Assembly: GCA_001600455.1 (NCBI GenBank)
Contig: BCKC01000010.1
Coordinates: 1,804,556 to 1,868,555, forward strand
Origin: Endocalyx cinctus
Taxonomy: Eukaryota > Ascomycota > Sordariomycetes > Amphisphaeriales > Apiosporaceae
Direction of reading: 5' to 3'
Length of the DNA stretch: 64,000 nt
In this document: piece after piece, positions 35,934 through 48,869 of the stretch
Numbering within the stretch: the stretch's first letter is position 1
Layout: each line of letters begins with the position of its first letter
Position numbers and translations under genes: made by a program
The notes under the pieces: model-generated
Told to the model about the DNA's origin: nothing
Database searches by the model: none
The model's input: only the letters and a program-made list of their open reading frames with translations

Positions 35934-38900
35934 GATAGTATAGTCAAGACTAGATGGCAAAGGTTGATAGAATCAAGACGGGAAAAAAAGGTCGTACAAC
36001 GCTTATTTCGTTCAAGTCAATTTCAAATATCAATCATCATTAGCAGCATGAATCCCGGATTATCACAAGAGATAATTTGTGATTGCATCAATTAAAAATT
36101 ACTGTATCGTTTCGTCGTTATACCGAAGTCAATAATTCACTTTTTTTTTGTTTGTATATTTGGATACCTTTGGTTGTCGCGGTAGGTTAAACGCGCCCAG
36201 GGAAAAATGCCAGGTTAGGAACTCGACATCATGTGACTTGCTTTATCGATTGGGCGTCATAACGTTAATTGAGGTCCCTAGTAGCTACCTAGGTACGGAG
36301 TACTTAAGTACCTATTACCTAGTTACTTACTTAAGCAGCCACTATTTTCACCGCTTAGTGGTCTAACTCACAGGGCGGCTACAGCCTGTAAGGGACCTAA
36401 CTAGTTGGTAAGCGTACACTAACTAGCAGACTAGGTGTCCAACAAAATGCTGAAGATTTCAGGATATCCCAATCTCTATTCTATTGCATTATCATGCGAC
36501 GTTATATCTTATTTGCATTTCACTATAGGGCGAACGTCGGTTTGAAAATATCGAAGAAAATGAGGATCTACTGGCCCTGAGAGAGTGTTTCCGACGATCT
36601 TCCAAGGACATAATATATCATTAACCCCGACAGAATATCAAAGCGGAGATCCCCCCATAAATTCTAGCGGTAGGTAATTCATTAAACATCAAGGGACCAC
36701 ACACCACGCACCCACCCAACTTCATCCATTGCGGTAGTGTAAGTTGTATATCACAAAACCGTTCAAGGGTCCCTCCCTATGACATCGTAGAAGAAAGGAA
36801 AGAAGCGAGGCCTCCGAATAGAGAAATAGAACCGAATGAACGGGCGGAGAGGCCCACCAGGTAACTTTAAACCAATGAATGGGAAATTTCCATCATATCA
36901 GCCAAGGTAGCGAAGATGACGATGAGACAAAACGAAGACTGGCGACGACGAGGAAGGTTGTAAATCGTTACTCTCGCAGTTGCGCATCTTCTCCTTCATA
37001 TATATCTCGTTCACACTCTACTCATACAACGTAAGCAGGAGGATCAGATATCAATCATTATCCTCCCAAAGAAAAAATGTTTAACCGCCAGTCCGCACTC
37101 GCGGAATTCCACCTCTTTTTCTAGTGTAGTGTAGCGCATATGTACATTGAGCAAACATTCACTTTGAAGTACGCTATATCCAAGAATGTACGCTGATCAG
37201 CGGGAGGGGGGCAGGGAGTGATGGTTGGGAATAAAAAAAAAATACCACACATTCGGTTTTGGGAAGATCGACCGAGTTTCACGTTTCAGAATTTGAAAAT
37301 CCCCATTTTCTTTATTTTCTTATTCCACCTTACATCATTGGAATTCTACATCGTCATCTAACCGTATTCCCTTCCATCTCGGCACTCGCTGTCTCTTCTC
37401 TGTATCACGTTACGCAGGTGACCGGGCCGTGCTCCCAGGCCCTGACCTTTTCTTTTAAGTATCCTTGAGTACAATGTAGTAACTAGTATAATAGCAATAT
37501 TCTGTAAAAAAAAAAAAAAATAAATAAATGAAGGGGCTGTGACTCCGCATGGAATAAAAAAAGGAAATGCATAAACCTCGATGGCATATAGACGGTTTTG
37601 TTCTGATACTAGTATGCCTCGGTTACGTACGCCAGTAGTTTCGCAGTGGTGAGATTCACTCTATAGATAGATACACATGCATGAAACAAGAAAGGGCAAA
37701 AGTAAAATATGTAATACAGAAAAGAAAAAATACTTGATCGGGAAAAGTAAGGCAGTGCGCATTGAGGACAAGAACGAAACAGATTCTCATAACCTGTCTG
37801 CGTGGTTCTGATTGGATGAAGGGTGAATCACCTGCCACCAGCTTCAAGTGAACGAGTGCCTGTCACATCACACACACACGTAGACGTAACGTTGAAACCG
37901 AGACGATGCGTGTAATGTTCTGGCAACTCAAGACGGCGACTTTCGCATAAAAAAATAATATAAGAAAATTTGTGCCACTCGTAATTACCGGCCGGAGACA
38001 GGCTCGGTAATGAAGTTGTTCGTGGCGTGACTAGTAACATAGATGTAGTTAGATTAATAAGGCAAATAAAGTAGAGCGGAAGGAGGCTCTAAATATGCAC
38101 AGCACGTAGGATATCCAAGAAAGCAACGAGTATGAACAAGTCGTCCTATAGATTCGTTGGACTACCTGATAGAATAATATACATCAAAGTGACACCCTTT
38201 ACCCGACCGCTTTGTTTTTCTAGATGTTATCATCCACGTCCGACGAGGACCTCTCCACTGGGATATCTAATCTTTCTTGTTGAGACCACTCGAGGTGACA
38301 ATTAAAAAAAAAACATTGCTAGAGATTAAATCCCTATAAGCTACTCGACAGCAGGTTGCCATGTTTAAATAAAAGCCATCGTCGTAGTCTCTTTCTCCTC
38401 CTCGTTAACACCGCACGCACTTTATATCGCTCCGTAATTATCTCCCACCTGCGCTTCTCGAACCACAAATCTCGATTGGATCGCATCTCGCGTCCTCGGC
38501 CCCGGTTTCGCCATTCCGATTTCCATGGTTACTTCAGGTTATCATTTCGGTAAAAAAATCCAACGGGGGCCTCGGAATCGGTTCGAATTGATCTCGTGAA
38601 AGAAAAATAGAAAAAAATAAAGGGGATTTTAAAAATGTGTAATATCAACGTATCGAACTAGTGCGGGACGATTGCACACTAGGAGTGTAAGCAGAACCAT
38701 AGGACAGAAAAAAGGAGAGGACGGCGTTAAGTGTAGATCCGGCGAAGTCACAGACCGCGGGCGTATAAATCTGGCGCCCTCTTTTTAAGTCCGTGACCTG
38801 CTTGAAATAGAAAAAGGAAATAAATAAAGTAAAGAATTTCGTTCCCACACGCCAGTAATAATCAACGCCAGAAAAGAATCATCTTTATCGAGTGACCTCG

Positions 38901-38996
38901 TGTCAAAAGCGACCACCGTAAAACGCCGTCGATGCTGATGGAAGTAAAGGGCTTGCGATTCCAAGTCGTTCGTCGTAATTTTGCGATGAGAGGCTT
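35934..38996. other. non-coding interval, 3.1 kb
   Basis: No supportable gene. It contains a TACGGAGTA 9-mer (36294-36302) in a cluster of AGGTACC/ACCTAGT motifs at about 36275-36335, and A/T runs. Confidence 0.5.
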
Positions 38997-39978
38997 TCAA
39001 GCATTGGTTACCTATAGATAATTTGTTAGAATAAATTCAAAGTCCAGCGGCAGTTCCCGTTACATGTTACGTACCCTCAAGATCCTACGGGAGTAGTCCT
39101 GGTTGTCGGCAATGCTACCGTCACTTAATCGTCGGTTGAGAACCGGGTCCATACGAGAATCGGACATAGAGAGACCGCCGCTGCTACCGGGGGGCTTTCC
39201 ACCGCTGATGAAGGCGTTGACGGCGGCGTTTCGGCGATGCTCCTCCTCCAGATCGCTGTTCTTCTTACGTCGCATGTAGAAGAAAGCGGCACCGATAATA
39301 CCGGTAACCGCGACGAGACCAACTACAACACCGACGGCAATTCCGGTCGTGTTAGTTGAGCTAGACGAACTCTCCGTCTCCTCGGTTGGGGTTGCTGTAG
39401 CCGAAGAAACTCCGTCTATATCAAATTTATTAGCAGCTAAATCAAACACCTAAGCGTAGAACCATACGTACCTGCTGAAGAGGCGGTCGTTGTCGCGGCC
39501 ACAGAGCTAGAGCTGCTAGACGAGTCTACTTCGGATTCTCCAACCGTCTTCTTCAAACCAGTGTTGTAAACGGTCCAAGTGTCGAGACCACCACCTATAA
39601 ATGTTAATTAGCAAAATTTTCAACGAGACAAATAGGGATCTTTTTCATACAGGCTTGGTCAGAAAATCCAGGGCAAGGTTCGGTGCACTTAGAATCGTCG
39701 ACAATGTATTTAGAGTTGGGGTACTCGTTACCGCACCAACAGTCGTAAGAATAAGAGGCAGCGACGGCCATCGTGAAGTTGGACTTGCAGAGCTGAACGC
39801 AAGCACCCTGGGTGTTAAATTCATCGTAGTTTTTGTGAACCAATTGGCCGATCGAACTATAACATCCGTGAACGGTATCGGTACCAAGCTGGGGCTCCTG
39901 CGCGGCGACCTCCTCGGTGGCGGATACGAACGACGCAAAAGCCGCAAAAGCAACCGCAGCTGAATGTATGAACAGCAT
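38997..39978 (-). CDS. WSC-domain cell-wall stress sensor (Wsc1/Slg1-like)
   Basis: Predicted 268 aa from four exons: 39978-39651, 39594-39472, 39415-39075 and a 15-nt last exon 39011-38997. It has a signal peptide (about residues 1-20), one WSC domain (about residues 36-125: cysteine-rich, with CWCGNEYP and CTEPCPG), a Ser/Thr-rich stalk, one membrane helix (about residues 165-187) followed by MRRKK, and a short cytoplasmic tail with SDGSIADNQDYSRRIL. The last exon supplies VTNA and the stop, matching the usual tail of Wsc sensors. Reading through the last intron would end in VRNM after the same residue. Wsc proteins sense wall tension and signal through Rom2/Rho1 to protein kinase C. Good confidence in family; splice sites by eye. 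Confidence 0.9.
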
Positions 39979-42910
39979 GTTGACTGAAGTGAGATACGAA
40001 GGAAAGAAAAAAGTAAAAAAAGATTTGTTGCTGGAATCGGAGAATAGCGAATAGCGCTCTCAACCCGATCAACGACTCGAGAGAATATTATCGTCGACGG
40101 TAGAATGACCCTGTCGAAAATCCTGCGATCCGCGGTTGAACCTGAGAAGTGGCACAACAAAGGATGGATCTAAAACAATGGGCTGCGAGATCAACGACTT
40201 GATTCGGTGCGTTCCTTGTTCCGTCCTACTCAAATATACCGATCCAATAATCTCCTTCTTTACCACTGAAATCGACGATGACCTGGCGTGGGCGTGTTCC
40301 TAGGTAGACCGTATAGAAAAGACACGAGTCGCCAATATCGATAAATATCGTTCTTCGATGGATTTTAGATGGTTGATGATATGCTCAGATACTCTTTTGC
40401 TGGATGCTCCTTAAACCCTCTCATTCGTAGTTGACTTAAAATTAGGAAAAGAATAGAGTTCGGTCGGGCGAATACAACAGTTGACGATAAAACCCGCCAA
40501 AAGAACCTTCTTCCTTTTTTTAGATTTGTTTTTAAGTTTTTTTTTTCCTTTCTTTAAGAGCTAGTTAGAGGGAGAGAGAGAATATTGTGTGTATAAGAGA
40601 AATCTCCAAACAAAACGAGTGTCAGTTGTCGAACTCAGAGATTAGAGATCAGACGATGCGTGAAAAAGAACAAAATGAATGGACTGCTCTGTCTGCTTTT
40701 GGCTGAATGAGCGTGAAAAGGAGGGAAAGTCAGTGGGAATGGGGCTGTTTTGGTTAGAAAGAAAAGAGAGATGGAAGGGAAAGGGACAAGCCAGCAATAG
40801 TATGGTAAGGAGATTACGGTGGATTGAGTTTTTTTGGATTTTCTGGACCGGGGGGTGATGCATGGGGCCGAAGGGGAAAGGATAGGAGAGGGAGATAGAC
40901 TAACTAGGAATAGTACAGAATTATTTCTTCTTCTTTTTTTTTTACTTGGTTAAAAGGAAGAAAATCGAAATATACGCACTGTAGTATTAAAAGGAAAATG
41001 GGGGGGGAGAGAAGAGACAAATAATAAATAAATATTTAGTATAATACAGTGAATATTTTAGTACGATACGGTATCTAGGTACGGAGTAGTACGATAGTAT
41101 AATACCAAATTGGGGTTTTCTTCGCTTGGGTTTTCTCGGCTTCAGGCATACGATACATACTATCAGACTATATATGTCTAGGTACCTAGGTATGTATAGG
41201 TAGGTACCTAAGCAGGTAGGTATCGACAGGTACAACAGGTACGATAAACACACCAAGTTTACCCTATAAACCAATGAATAGAGAGTACGGTAAATGACAA
41301 AAGGTACAACAGGTGACGAGACGTACAGTAAAATACAGTACATGAAAATCAGTGGGTATAAAACAACGATTATCCACTAAATTTTATGGATCCAAATGGG
41401 GTTGGGTAGTGGATAAAGTAATTCGAGTGGTACTTGGTGGCACACATTCTATCCATTCTCCCCATTCTAATCCTCGAACGAGAAGACTAAGCGAATTAAA
41501 AGAAATTACTGCTTCCTATCAGGTTTTCGTAACCCCTGCAGCTCACTTTCAATTACTACAAGGATGCTAAAGATCTAGCGCAGGTACCGGGTCTGAGTAT
41601 TTCGATAAGCCAATAAGATCCCGTCGTCTTACCACCCTTTACCAGAAGTGCCCAGGCTTGATACGGTATTTGGTCAGGTACAGTACAGTACCGAGTATAG
41701 TATGCATAGCGTACCGCGTACGTGTACCTAAAAGTAAGCAAGCAAATACTTATTTAGTGTAGAGTACGGAGTAATATACCTAGGTAGATAGTATTTACTT
41801 AGCTACTACTAAGTTAGGTATATACGTGCGATACGCGTGTTGTGTAAATATGTAATATCCAGTATTATGTATATACCTGTGATTTGTTCTATCGACTTGA
41901 ACAAACGTAGAGTATGAGAGATAATGGAGATGAATGAGGATATTTGGGTATAAAGTACATACACAAGAATATAATACTTATGTTCCGTTGTGGGGTGATA
42001 AAGCAAGGTACTACGGTAAGTTCAGGTAAGGTACCAAAAGAGAATACAAATTATGATTGACTCTCTATTTCATACCACACTATCATGGGATATCACTGCT
42101 ATCTTTCGATAAACTAAACCCGAATTGGATGGATTACCCTTAGGCCAAGTCCATTTCGAAACAAGAAATTGAAAAGAAACATTGGGTCGGGAGAACAAAG
42201 CAACAAAAAAGAAAAAAAAAAGAAAAAAAAGGTACATGTATAGATATTAAGTAGGTACATATTGAATACACAGTAATTGTAATACATGGGAATCAAATAG
42301 AAAAGAAAAGAGAAGATAATGTTCATCGATTTTTTGATTATTGTTTGGTGCTCTTTATATCCATTTTACTATACTCAGAGACGGTAAAGTAAGGAGTCAA
42401 CGTATTGAGGGTGATAATTGATTTATTCACCCGCAAGCTTACTTGTACATAGTATTTTATTACCTAGCACCAACACGTACTTGTAGGTAAGTAATTATTC
42501 TTCGCTGTTACCATGACACCGTGCTTAGCCTCTCTCCAATTTACGATACCGCGGAATACATCAAGGGTATATCCACGCCGTCCCTTTGCGTTACTACCCT
42601 TTACTTCCTAGTGAGTATTAAGTAAGTAACGCATAGAATTACATTCGTCATCGAACCACTCGTTGAAAATTTTAAAACAACGAATTGGCCCGAAAGCTCA
42701 GCCACCAACAGCTTGGATTCTTACTATTCAATAGTCTCTCGCAAACAACGCATATATGTTATACTACTGTACGACAATTTTACAGTTTACAGTTTACGCA
42801 CGTAGCATACAGAGTTGTGTACTATACAAATATTTATACAAGTACATATATATCCCTTGAATCCCCTTACTCAATTTGTCCGTGCCGCGTTCTTGCTCAG
42901 CTTACTATTA

Positions 42911-42941
<31 letters not shown>

Positions 42942-45900
42942 TAAAGTATACGCACCTCATTTTGAACAAAAAATCAAGAAAATTCTCATACGTTTATTTG
43001 TATCGAAATTTCCCCTTTGATCAAGTTGATAGCTTGGAATTTTCCTAGTTATCGATTGCTTCAAATCAGGTATGAGCGTGTCGACAAGTCGGCCTTGATA
43101 CCGAGTCCGGGACAGATCAGCGTCGTCGAGACCCGATACTAAAACTTAAGCATGTAGGCAGTGCTGATAACAAAACTCCATCAAGCATCAACCCTAAAAT
43201 TTAGGTACATGTTCTATATGCGTAGGTAGGTTACCTACTGTATCAATTCCATCGTTCATTATCTAAGTAAATATGTCGTTGTTGTTTTTTCTAGTTACGC
43301 TTCATGTGTCCCTATTTTTTTATTCTCTATATTTTACAGGTAGCACGAACGTAGTGTGAGTTTCAGTCGAGTCATGCGAGGACAATGAACTTCGAAAACA
43401 TCGTCGTAAACTTTATTGTCGCCATTGTTCCAACCTCACGGTAGTACGTGCGGCATGGCGGTGGCGTTACCCGTAATCTTTTTTTTTTTTTTTTTTTCAT
43501 TTTAAACTTGGATTTCCCGCCGTTCAACTATCTAAGATGGCTAGGAAAGGTAAACGAAATGAAAGCCCAGCAAGCGTCGGCTTACGATAGACTAGATGGT
43601 TTGGTCTCAATAAACAAGGCTTATGTTACTTTTCAATTGTACAGTTTCTTACGATACGTTATGTATTCATAATACTGCTTAAAACCAAAAACTTCTCGGT
43701 ACCATAATACCCTTGGTTGCTAAATAAGTATTCACCACTGTATAATATATTTTTACTGTACGTGCAGACGTGTAAGGCCAATGTTGGTTGCCCTGAACAA
43801 TGAGACGAGGCATCTTACGACATTGGAAATCAAGCACGTACGCGGCGTAACGAAATAAGCATCAAGCGTATTTCTTATGTCTTTTCTAATTCCTTCTTTT
43901 TTCCAATGCCCCTGAAAGACGCGACTATGGGTCTAGAACTGACGAGGCAAACGTGGCAGCATGGTCGTGGAACTCTCGGATAGGGTGGGGCAGGGAATAA
44001 GAAAAGAAAAAAGAAAAGCCAGTCAGCATCATCCCTATTTACAGGCAATGGACGGTATCGTAAGCAGATCGATCGTACGTACAGTGCAGGTCCGGCTCCT
44101 CCCTAACCCGTGGGAAAAAAGGTAAGCATCCCATATAAGCGAACATTAAAAAACTCCCATACTATATGCAATACATATTAAAAAAATAAAAAAGGAGACG
44201 ATACATCAGAAGAAACCAAAGGGTATCCTTTGTTTTGTCTCTTCTGTATTAATTGTTAATTGTTAATTGTCCAAAGTTTAAAATAACATGATCCCATGAA
44301 CTTCGTCTCATTTTATGCCTCCCCCCAACTTATTCATAGAGGCCCCATATATATAGATCCTGATCCGCCTTGGCAATTTCGCGTCTCCCTATTTTTGGGG
44401 TCTGCGTCTTCGTATTCAAACAAGAAATCAAAAACCTGCTGTGCAATGTCAAAGAAGCAAAAAAAATATAGTTAAAAAATGCAGGGACCATCCAACAAGA
44501 CAGGTTCTGAGCAAGACACGCATAAGGGTTATTCGTACCATTATGTTTTAGGGAGGCGTTCAAAAAAATACTTCTTGGTTTTTTGGGGCCAACCAAAGTA
44601 TCAAATTTATCGACTTCTAATTAATTAAGCATTCATCTTCAACAACTTTAAAAAGAAAAACATAGTATCATGCAAAATATCGCTCTAAAAACAATTCACA
44701 AAGCTTGGACGGACCTCCTACGTAGATAAATCATTACCGATACTGTTCCAATATCCTCAAGCCAATAAAGGTCTTGCTCACCGGCGCTTAAATCCCCGAT
44801 GCCGGATAATGCAGCCTCCGGGGGCCTTCATTCCCCGCGACCACCTTAGCGCCGTGACCATGTGCTTGGCCGCCTTGTTTGTTACCTTAACAACCTGATC
44901 GACCCGGTCTTGGGGGGGACAGGACAAAACCTATACAACCTCCTTTTATACTAAGGGTCTTGATAAGGGGGCTATAAATACTTCACATTAGAAAGTGGCG
45001 CGGTGAGTCTAGGTAGTTAGCAAGGAAGCACGGCCTCTTTTCTCGAACGGTTTGTCAGGAGTTGTATAGAATTCGTCTCATCTAAAAAAAAAAAAAAAAA
45101 AAAAAAAAAGTCGAGGAGACACCAGCTCGAGAACTCGGATCTAGATTCAATTCCCCAGAATCCGTCAGGATTTTTTTTTTTTTGTAATCCACTCGTGACG
45201 TGTGGATCTCAATCGTCCCAAAGAGCTGCGGCGGCCGCGTCCCACGTGGCGTGCTTACGCCGCGGAAAGTTAGGACCCTTAAATTACGTGAGATACGTAT
45301 GTCTAACGACTTCAATTGATGTCCATAATAGTGAAATGTTATAGTATTTATTGTCTAGACGTCAATAGCTCGCTGTGTTGTGACGTAGAACATATATACA
45401 TACCCATCGGGTAATAGATTGGTCAAAGCGCCTTATCTAGGTAAACCGTCAGACTGTATCTAGATGCTTGCCTCCCGGTACGATAATATCAACACAATAC
45501 CCGACTGACTCAGATCATTTCATAGGGTTCGGTAGCCGCAAGTGTGCCATGTTGATCGTGCTTGTGAGCGGATAATCAAGGGGAATATCCGGGCACCGGA
45601 GGTTTTGGTCTTGTGATATAAATTCAAGCAGAGTAGAATTATCCTAGAACAACGTAAATATTACTCATTATTCCGTCCGAGTGGATACTTGAAGTGGATA
45701 CTTGAAGTAGAACAGTCAGAAAAAAGTCACGGACGACAAGTCAGCCTTGCCGCGTATCATTTCATTACAACTACCTTGAGGGACATGGGGTATATGGAGA
45801 TTTTGGAGATCGTGAGGTCCTCTTGTGAACAATAAACTTCGCCCATTATCTGTAGAATGCTCATGGCTTGAGTTGCGAGGGCTTTACTCATAACTCCGAA

Positions 45901-47969
45901 TAATTACGAAAGTGAATTCATGCTAACTATTACCATCTTCGGTTATTTTACTCACGCGGGATTGCAATCGTTCAGCAATTGTTGTTTAGTCCGTAGAAAC
46001 AGCTGGGGAGGCGGACGCCTGAATGCATATTACTTTAAATTACCGTGACTACTCGTGAGTAGCTTTGCTCTTTGGAACTCATAGAAGATGACTATTCTTA
46101 GCTGCTGACGACTTAAAAGTTGTGGTGATTTGAGTGCGTTTTCCGGGCCACTAAAGGACCTATCCGTGTTTTGTTTGTGGAAAGGAGGTAAAAGTCAGCC
46201 ACGTCTTATATAATTCACCCACCGACTTATTACAGAGAGAGAGGGAAAAAAAGGGAAACCCCAGACAATAAGTTTGGCTACATACAATATTTGTTAGGCA
46301 AGGACTGGTTAATTATATGCAATCACCTGAGATGTCTTGCCCCCTACGAAATAGGTAGACCTCTTGGTATCCCAATGAGCACGGGAGTCTTTATTTAGGC
46401 ATCCTTCTATGACACCGGGCATAGAATAGTATGAAAACATTGCGGCTACGTAATTTCAGCGTCAATAGAGCTTATGAAGAAGCAAGAATATACTCAATCA
46501 AGTCACTGGACAAGCTGGTGGAGATACTTGCTCAGTACCAGTATTCAATACTTTGACTACCTAAATATGTATCATGATATATGAAATCAATATACATGAC
46601 TTATCACACATTCATATGGGGTCGAATTATCAGCAACCTTGTGACACACACATATATATATATCCCAATAGATAGATGGATGTTCTCAGAACAAACCAAA
46701 TCAGCTCACCTTGAAACTGGCATATCAGGGCTGATTCAAGAAGTCAATAGAAATTATCATTTTGCTTATTATGTGTATTAATTAATGACTAAAGGAGGAT
46801 CATGGTTAATAAGCGTGTCCTAATGGAAAGGCTGGCAGGAAATGATAATAATCACTTTCTTCATCGGATCTTTCGAAACATGGTGTCATTATATGTTTAT
46901 TTATTGTACACTCAGCTAAATAAATATTAATTTCGGAGTACCCAACAGCCGAACAGGATAACAAAGAAAATATTACAAATTACTTACTTGACAGTTTGTT
47001 ATACCTCAATTCTAGGTGTTCGTGAGTGATCCGAGTTTTGAGGGTTCACCCGACGTGACTTCGGAGGCCTGAAATCAAAAAAAAAATTAAACGGCACGAG
47101 TATCACTATGAGTACAAATCACTCAAGTAGAAATTCTTCGAGATTTAGAATCTCTCACAGCATCCTGGAGTACCTGTGCCGTACTATAATTTAGAAGGCA
47201 CAAAGTTTTCACCGCCCATTCACCACTAATAAAACTGCCCTTTGAGTGATGGCTACTCATTGAACATTAGATGCCAAGGATACTCTCTTGATCATGTTTT
47301 CATTGAGGATTGTAAAAATCTTTTCAGGTTTGTTTCAAAGAAACAATGCATAGGAGATGCGTATTTGAGTGCATAGGGGGATAGTAAATAAGTATGATTA
47401 TGAGAACAGGTGATAGTGCAAACACAGTTAATTCACTGGTTCGTTATCCGACGTGCAATTACTTCGCATATTTCAGGAAGAAAAAAAAAAAAGAGAAAAA
47501 CTTTCAATCAATTGCTATTTGGAAATATATAAATAGGCCCCTCTACTCGGGAGCAAGAAGGAAATTCGACTGTATATCTTCTTTCCTTCTGTAGAATCTA
47601 TTCCAATATCGAATCCCACCCCTTTGAAATTTCCACACAACACCCACACTACTACAACATTGATCCTGCAAAAAGCAGACTCGATTGCTTGATAAAAAGA
47701 AAACAAAAAAAATCATTCACGCGATAGAAAGAATCCATGCCAAAGAGAACAACGATCTCATAGTTTTGGCTTCTTGTCGTATAACTATCTATATACAACA
47801 CTAATAATCCTTGAGACGCATCTTGCGACTCGCTTTCACGAGTAAGTGTTATTTATAATGACCTCAAGATAATCTATTTTCTTTCTAGATTGTTTGATCC
47901 TCATAACAAAATTGTTTCCTATTCCGAAACTAACATGAATAACTTATCAGTCACTTCGCAAATACCATT
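39979..47969. other. 8-kb region without supportable genes
   Basis: All frames are broken up by stops. It contains the WSC gene promoter, dispersed AGGTACCTAGGTA-type motifs (clustered at about 41070-41240, 41690-41820 and 43200-43240), TACGGAGTA copies at 41080 and 41765, an (AT)12 run at 42911-42934, long A/T runs (about 25 A near 45084) and a short GC-rich island at about 44755-44940. No transposon domain, tRNA or rRNA was recognised. Confidence 0.55.
42911..42934. repeat. (AT)12 microsatellite
   Basis: Twelve perfect AT units, continued by an interrupted ACATATATA. Confidence 0.9.
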
Positions 47970-48869
47970 ATGGATCCACAGATCCCCGAGTTTGTCCCTG
48001 GCAATCGCTGGAACGGCGTTGCCGATCGCGTTCTCAACGCAAACAACTGGCGATGCACCAAGAGATCGCCGGCCACCCCCCAAGAAGATGTCTACGAAGA
48101 AAAAATCAAGCCCGTCGTCAAGAGAGAAGAGGGAGAAGACGACGATGACGCGACGACGACGATGGCGAGCCGCAGCCCGGTACGATACCCGAGCCCTTAT
48201 CCGAGCCGCTACACGATGTCGATCAACTACCAGGGGAACCGACTGAACCCGCGCAACGCCTCGGCCGACATCGCCGAGCGCGACTCGACGAGCGTCTGGC
48301 TCGTCAACCTGCCCCCGAGCTGCACCGTCCACGAGATGCTGGCGAGCATCCGCGGCACCGGCAAGATCTGGGCCACCTTCATCAACCCCCCCGAACCGGA
48401 GAAGAAGCACTACACCTCGGCCGCCAAGATCGTCTTCTGGTCCAGGAGCGGCAAGGAGGCTTTCAACCGGAAAGTCGACCGCGGCGAGTTCGTCGTCAAG
48501 GGGTACGTGCCCCAGATCCGACCCAACCGCGTCTTCACGCGCGAAGCGGGCCCGGGGATGCAGTCGCGCGTCCTCCAGATCGAGGGCCCCAGCGGGATCG
48601 TGAACCGCGTGTACCTCGAGGACTTCTGGAAACGCCACTTCACCTGGGAGATGGACGAGGTTCGCCTCGTGCACGAGGCGCGAGAGGAGGAGGACGAGGT
48701 GGTGCGCATCGAGTTCCGCTTCGGTAGCTACAGAGCCCAGTCCGAGAACGCGTACAACTGGTGCCAGAAGGCGAAGCACGACGGCGCCGTCAGAATCGAG
48801 ATGAGCGAGACGGAACGTCGGCTTTGGCGCGAGGTCAAGCTCTACTGGGGCGCCGATCCTTGCGCGTGA
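47970..48869 (+). CDS. RRM-like protein of unknown function
   Basis: 299 aa, one exon. After an N-terminal part with an acidic run (about residues 54-62) comes a region that looks like a degenerate RNA-recognition motif. It starts STSVWLVNLPPSCTVHEMLA (about residue 106), continues GTGKIWATFINPP and AAKIVFWSRSGKEAFNRKV, and fits the beta-alpha-beta order with RNP2 recognisable and RNP1 weak. A C-terminal folded part follows (VYLEDFWKRHFTWEMDEVRL, IEFRFGSYRAQ...AYNWCQKAK) that could be a second RRM-like unit. Such proteins are common and unnamed in Pezizomycotina. RNA binding is inference. A long minus-strand frame over the same DNA is a GC-bias shadow. Confidence 0.75.
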   Translation: MDPQIPEFVPGNRWNGVADRVLNANNWRCTKRSPATPQEDVYEEKIKPVVKREEGEDDDDATTTMASRSPVRYPSPYPSRYTMSINYQGNRLNPRNASADIAERDSTSVWLVNLPPSCTVHEMLASIRGTGKIWATFINPPEPEKKHYTSAAKIVFWSRSGKEAFNRKVDRGEFVVKGYVPQIRPNRVFTREAGPGMQSRVLQIEGPSGIVNRVYLEDFWKRHFTWEMDEVRLVHEAREEEDEVVRIEFRFGSYRAQSENAYNWCQKAKHDGAVRIEMSETERRLWREVKLYWGADPCA

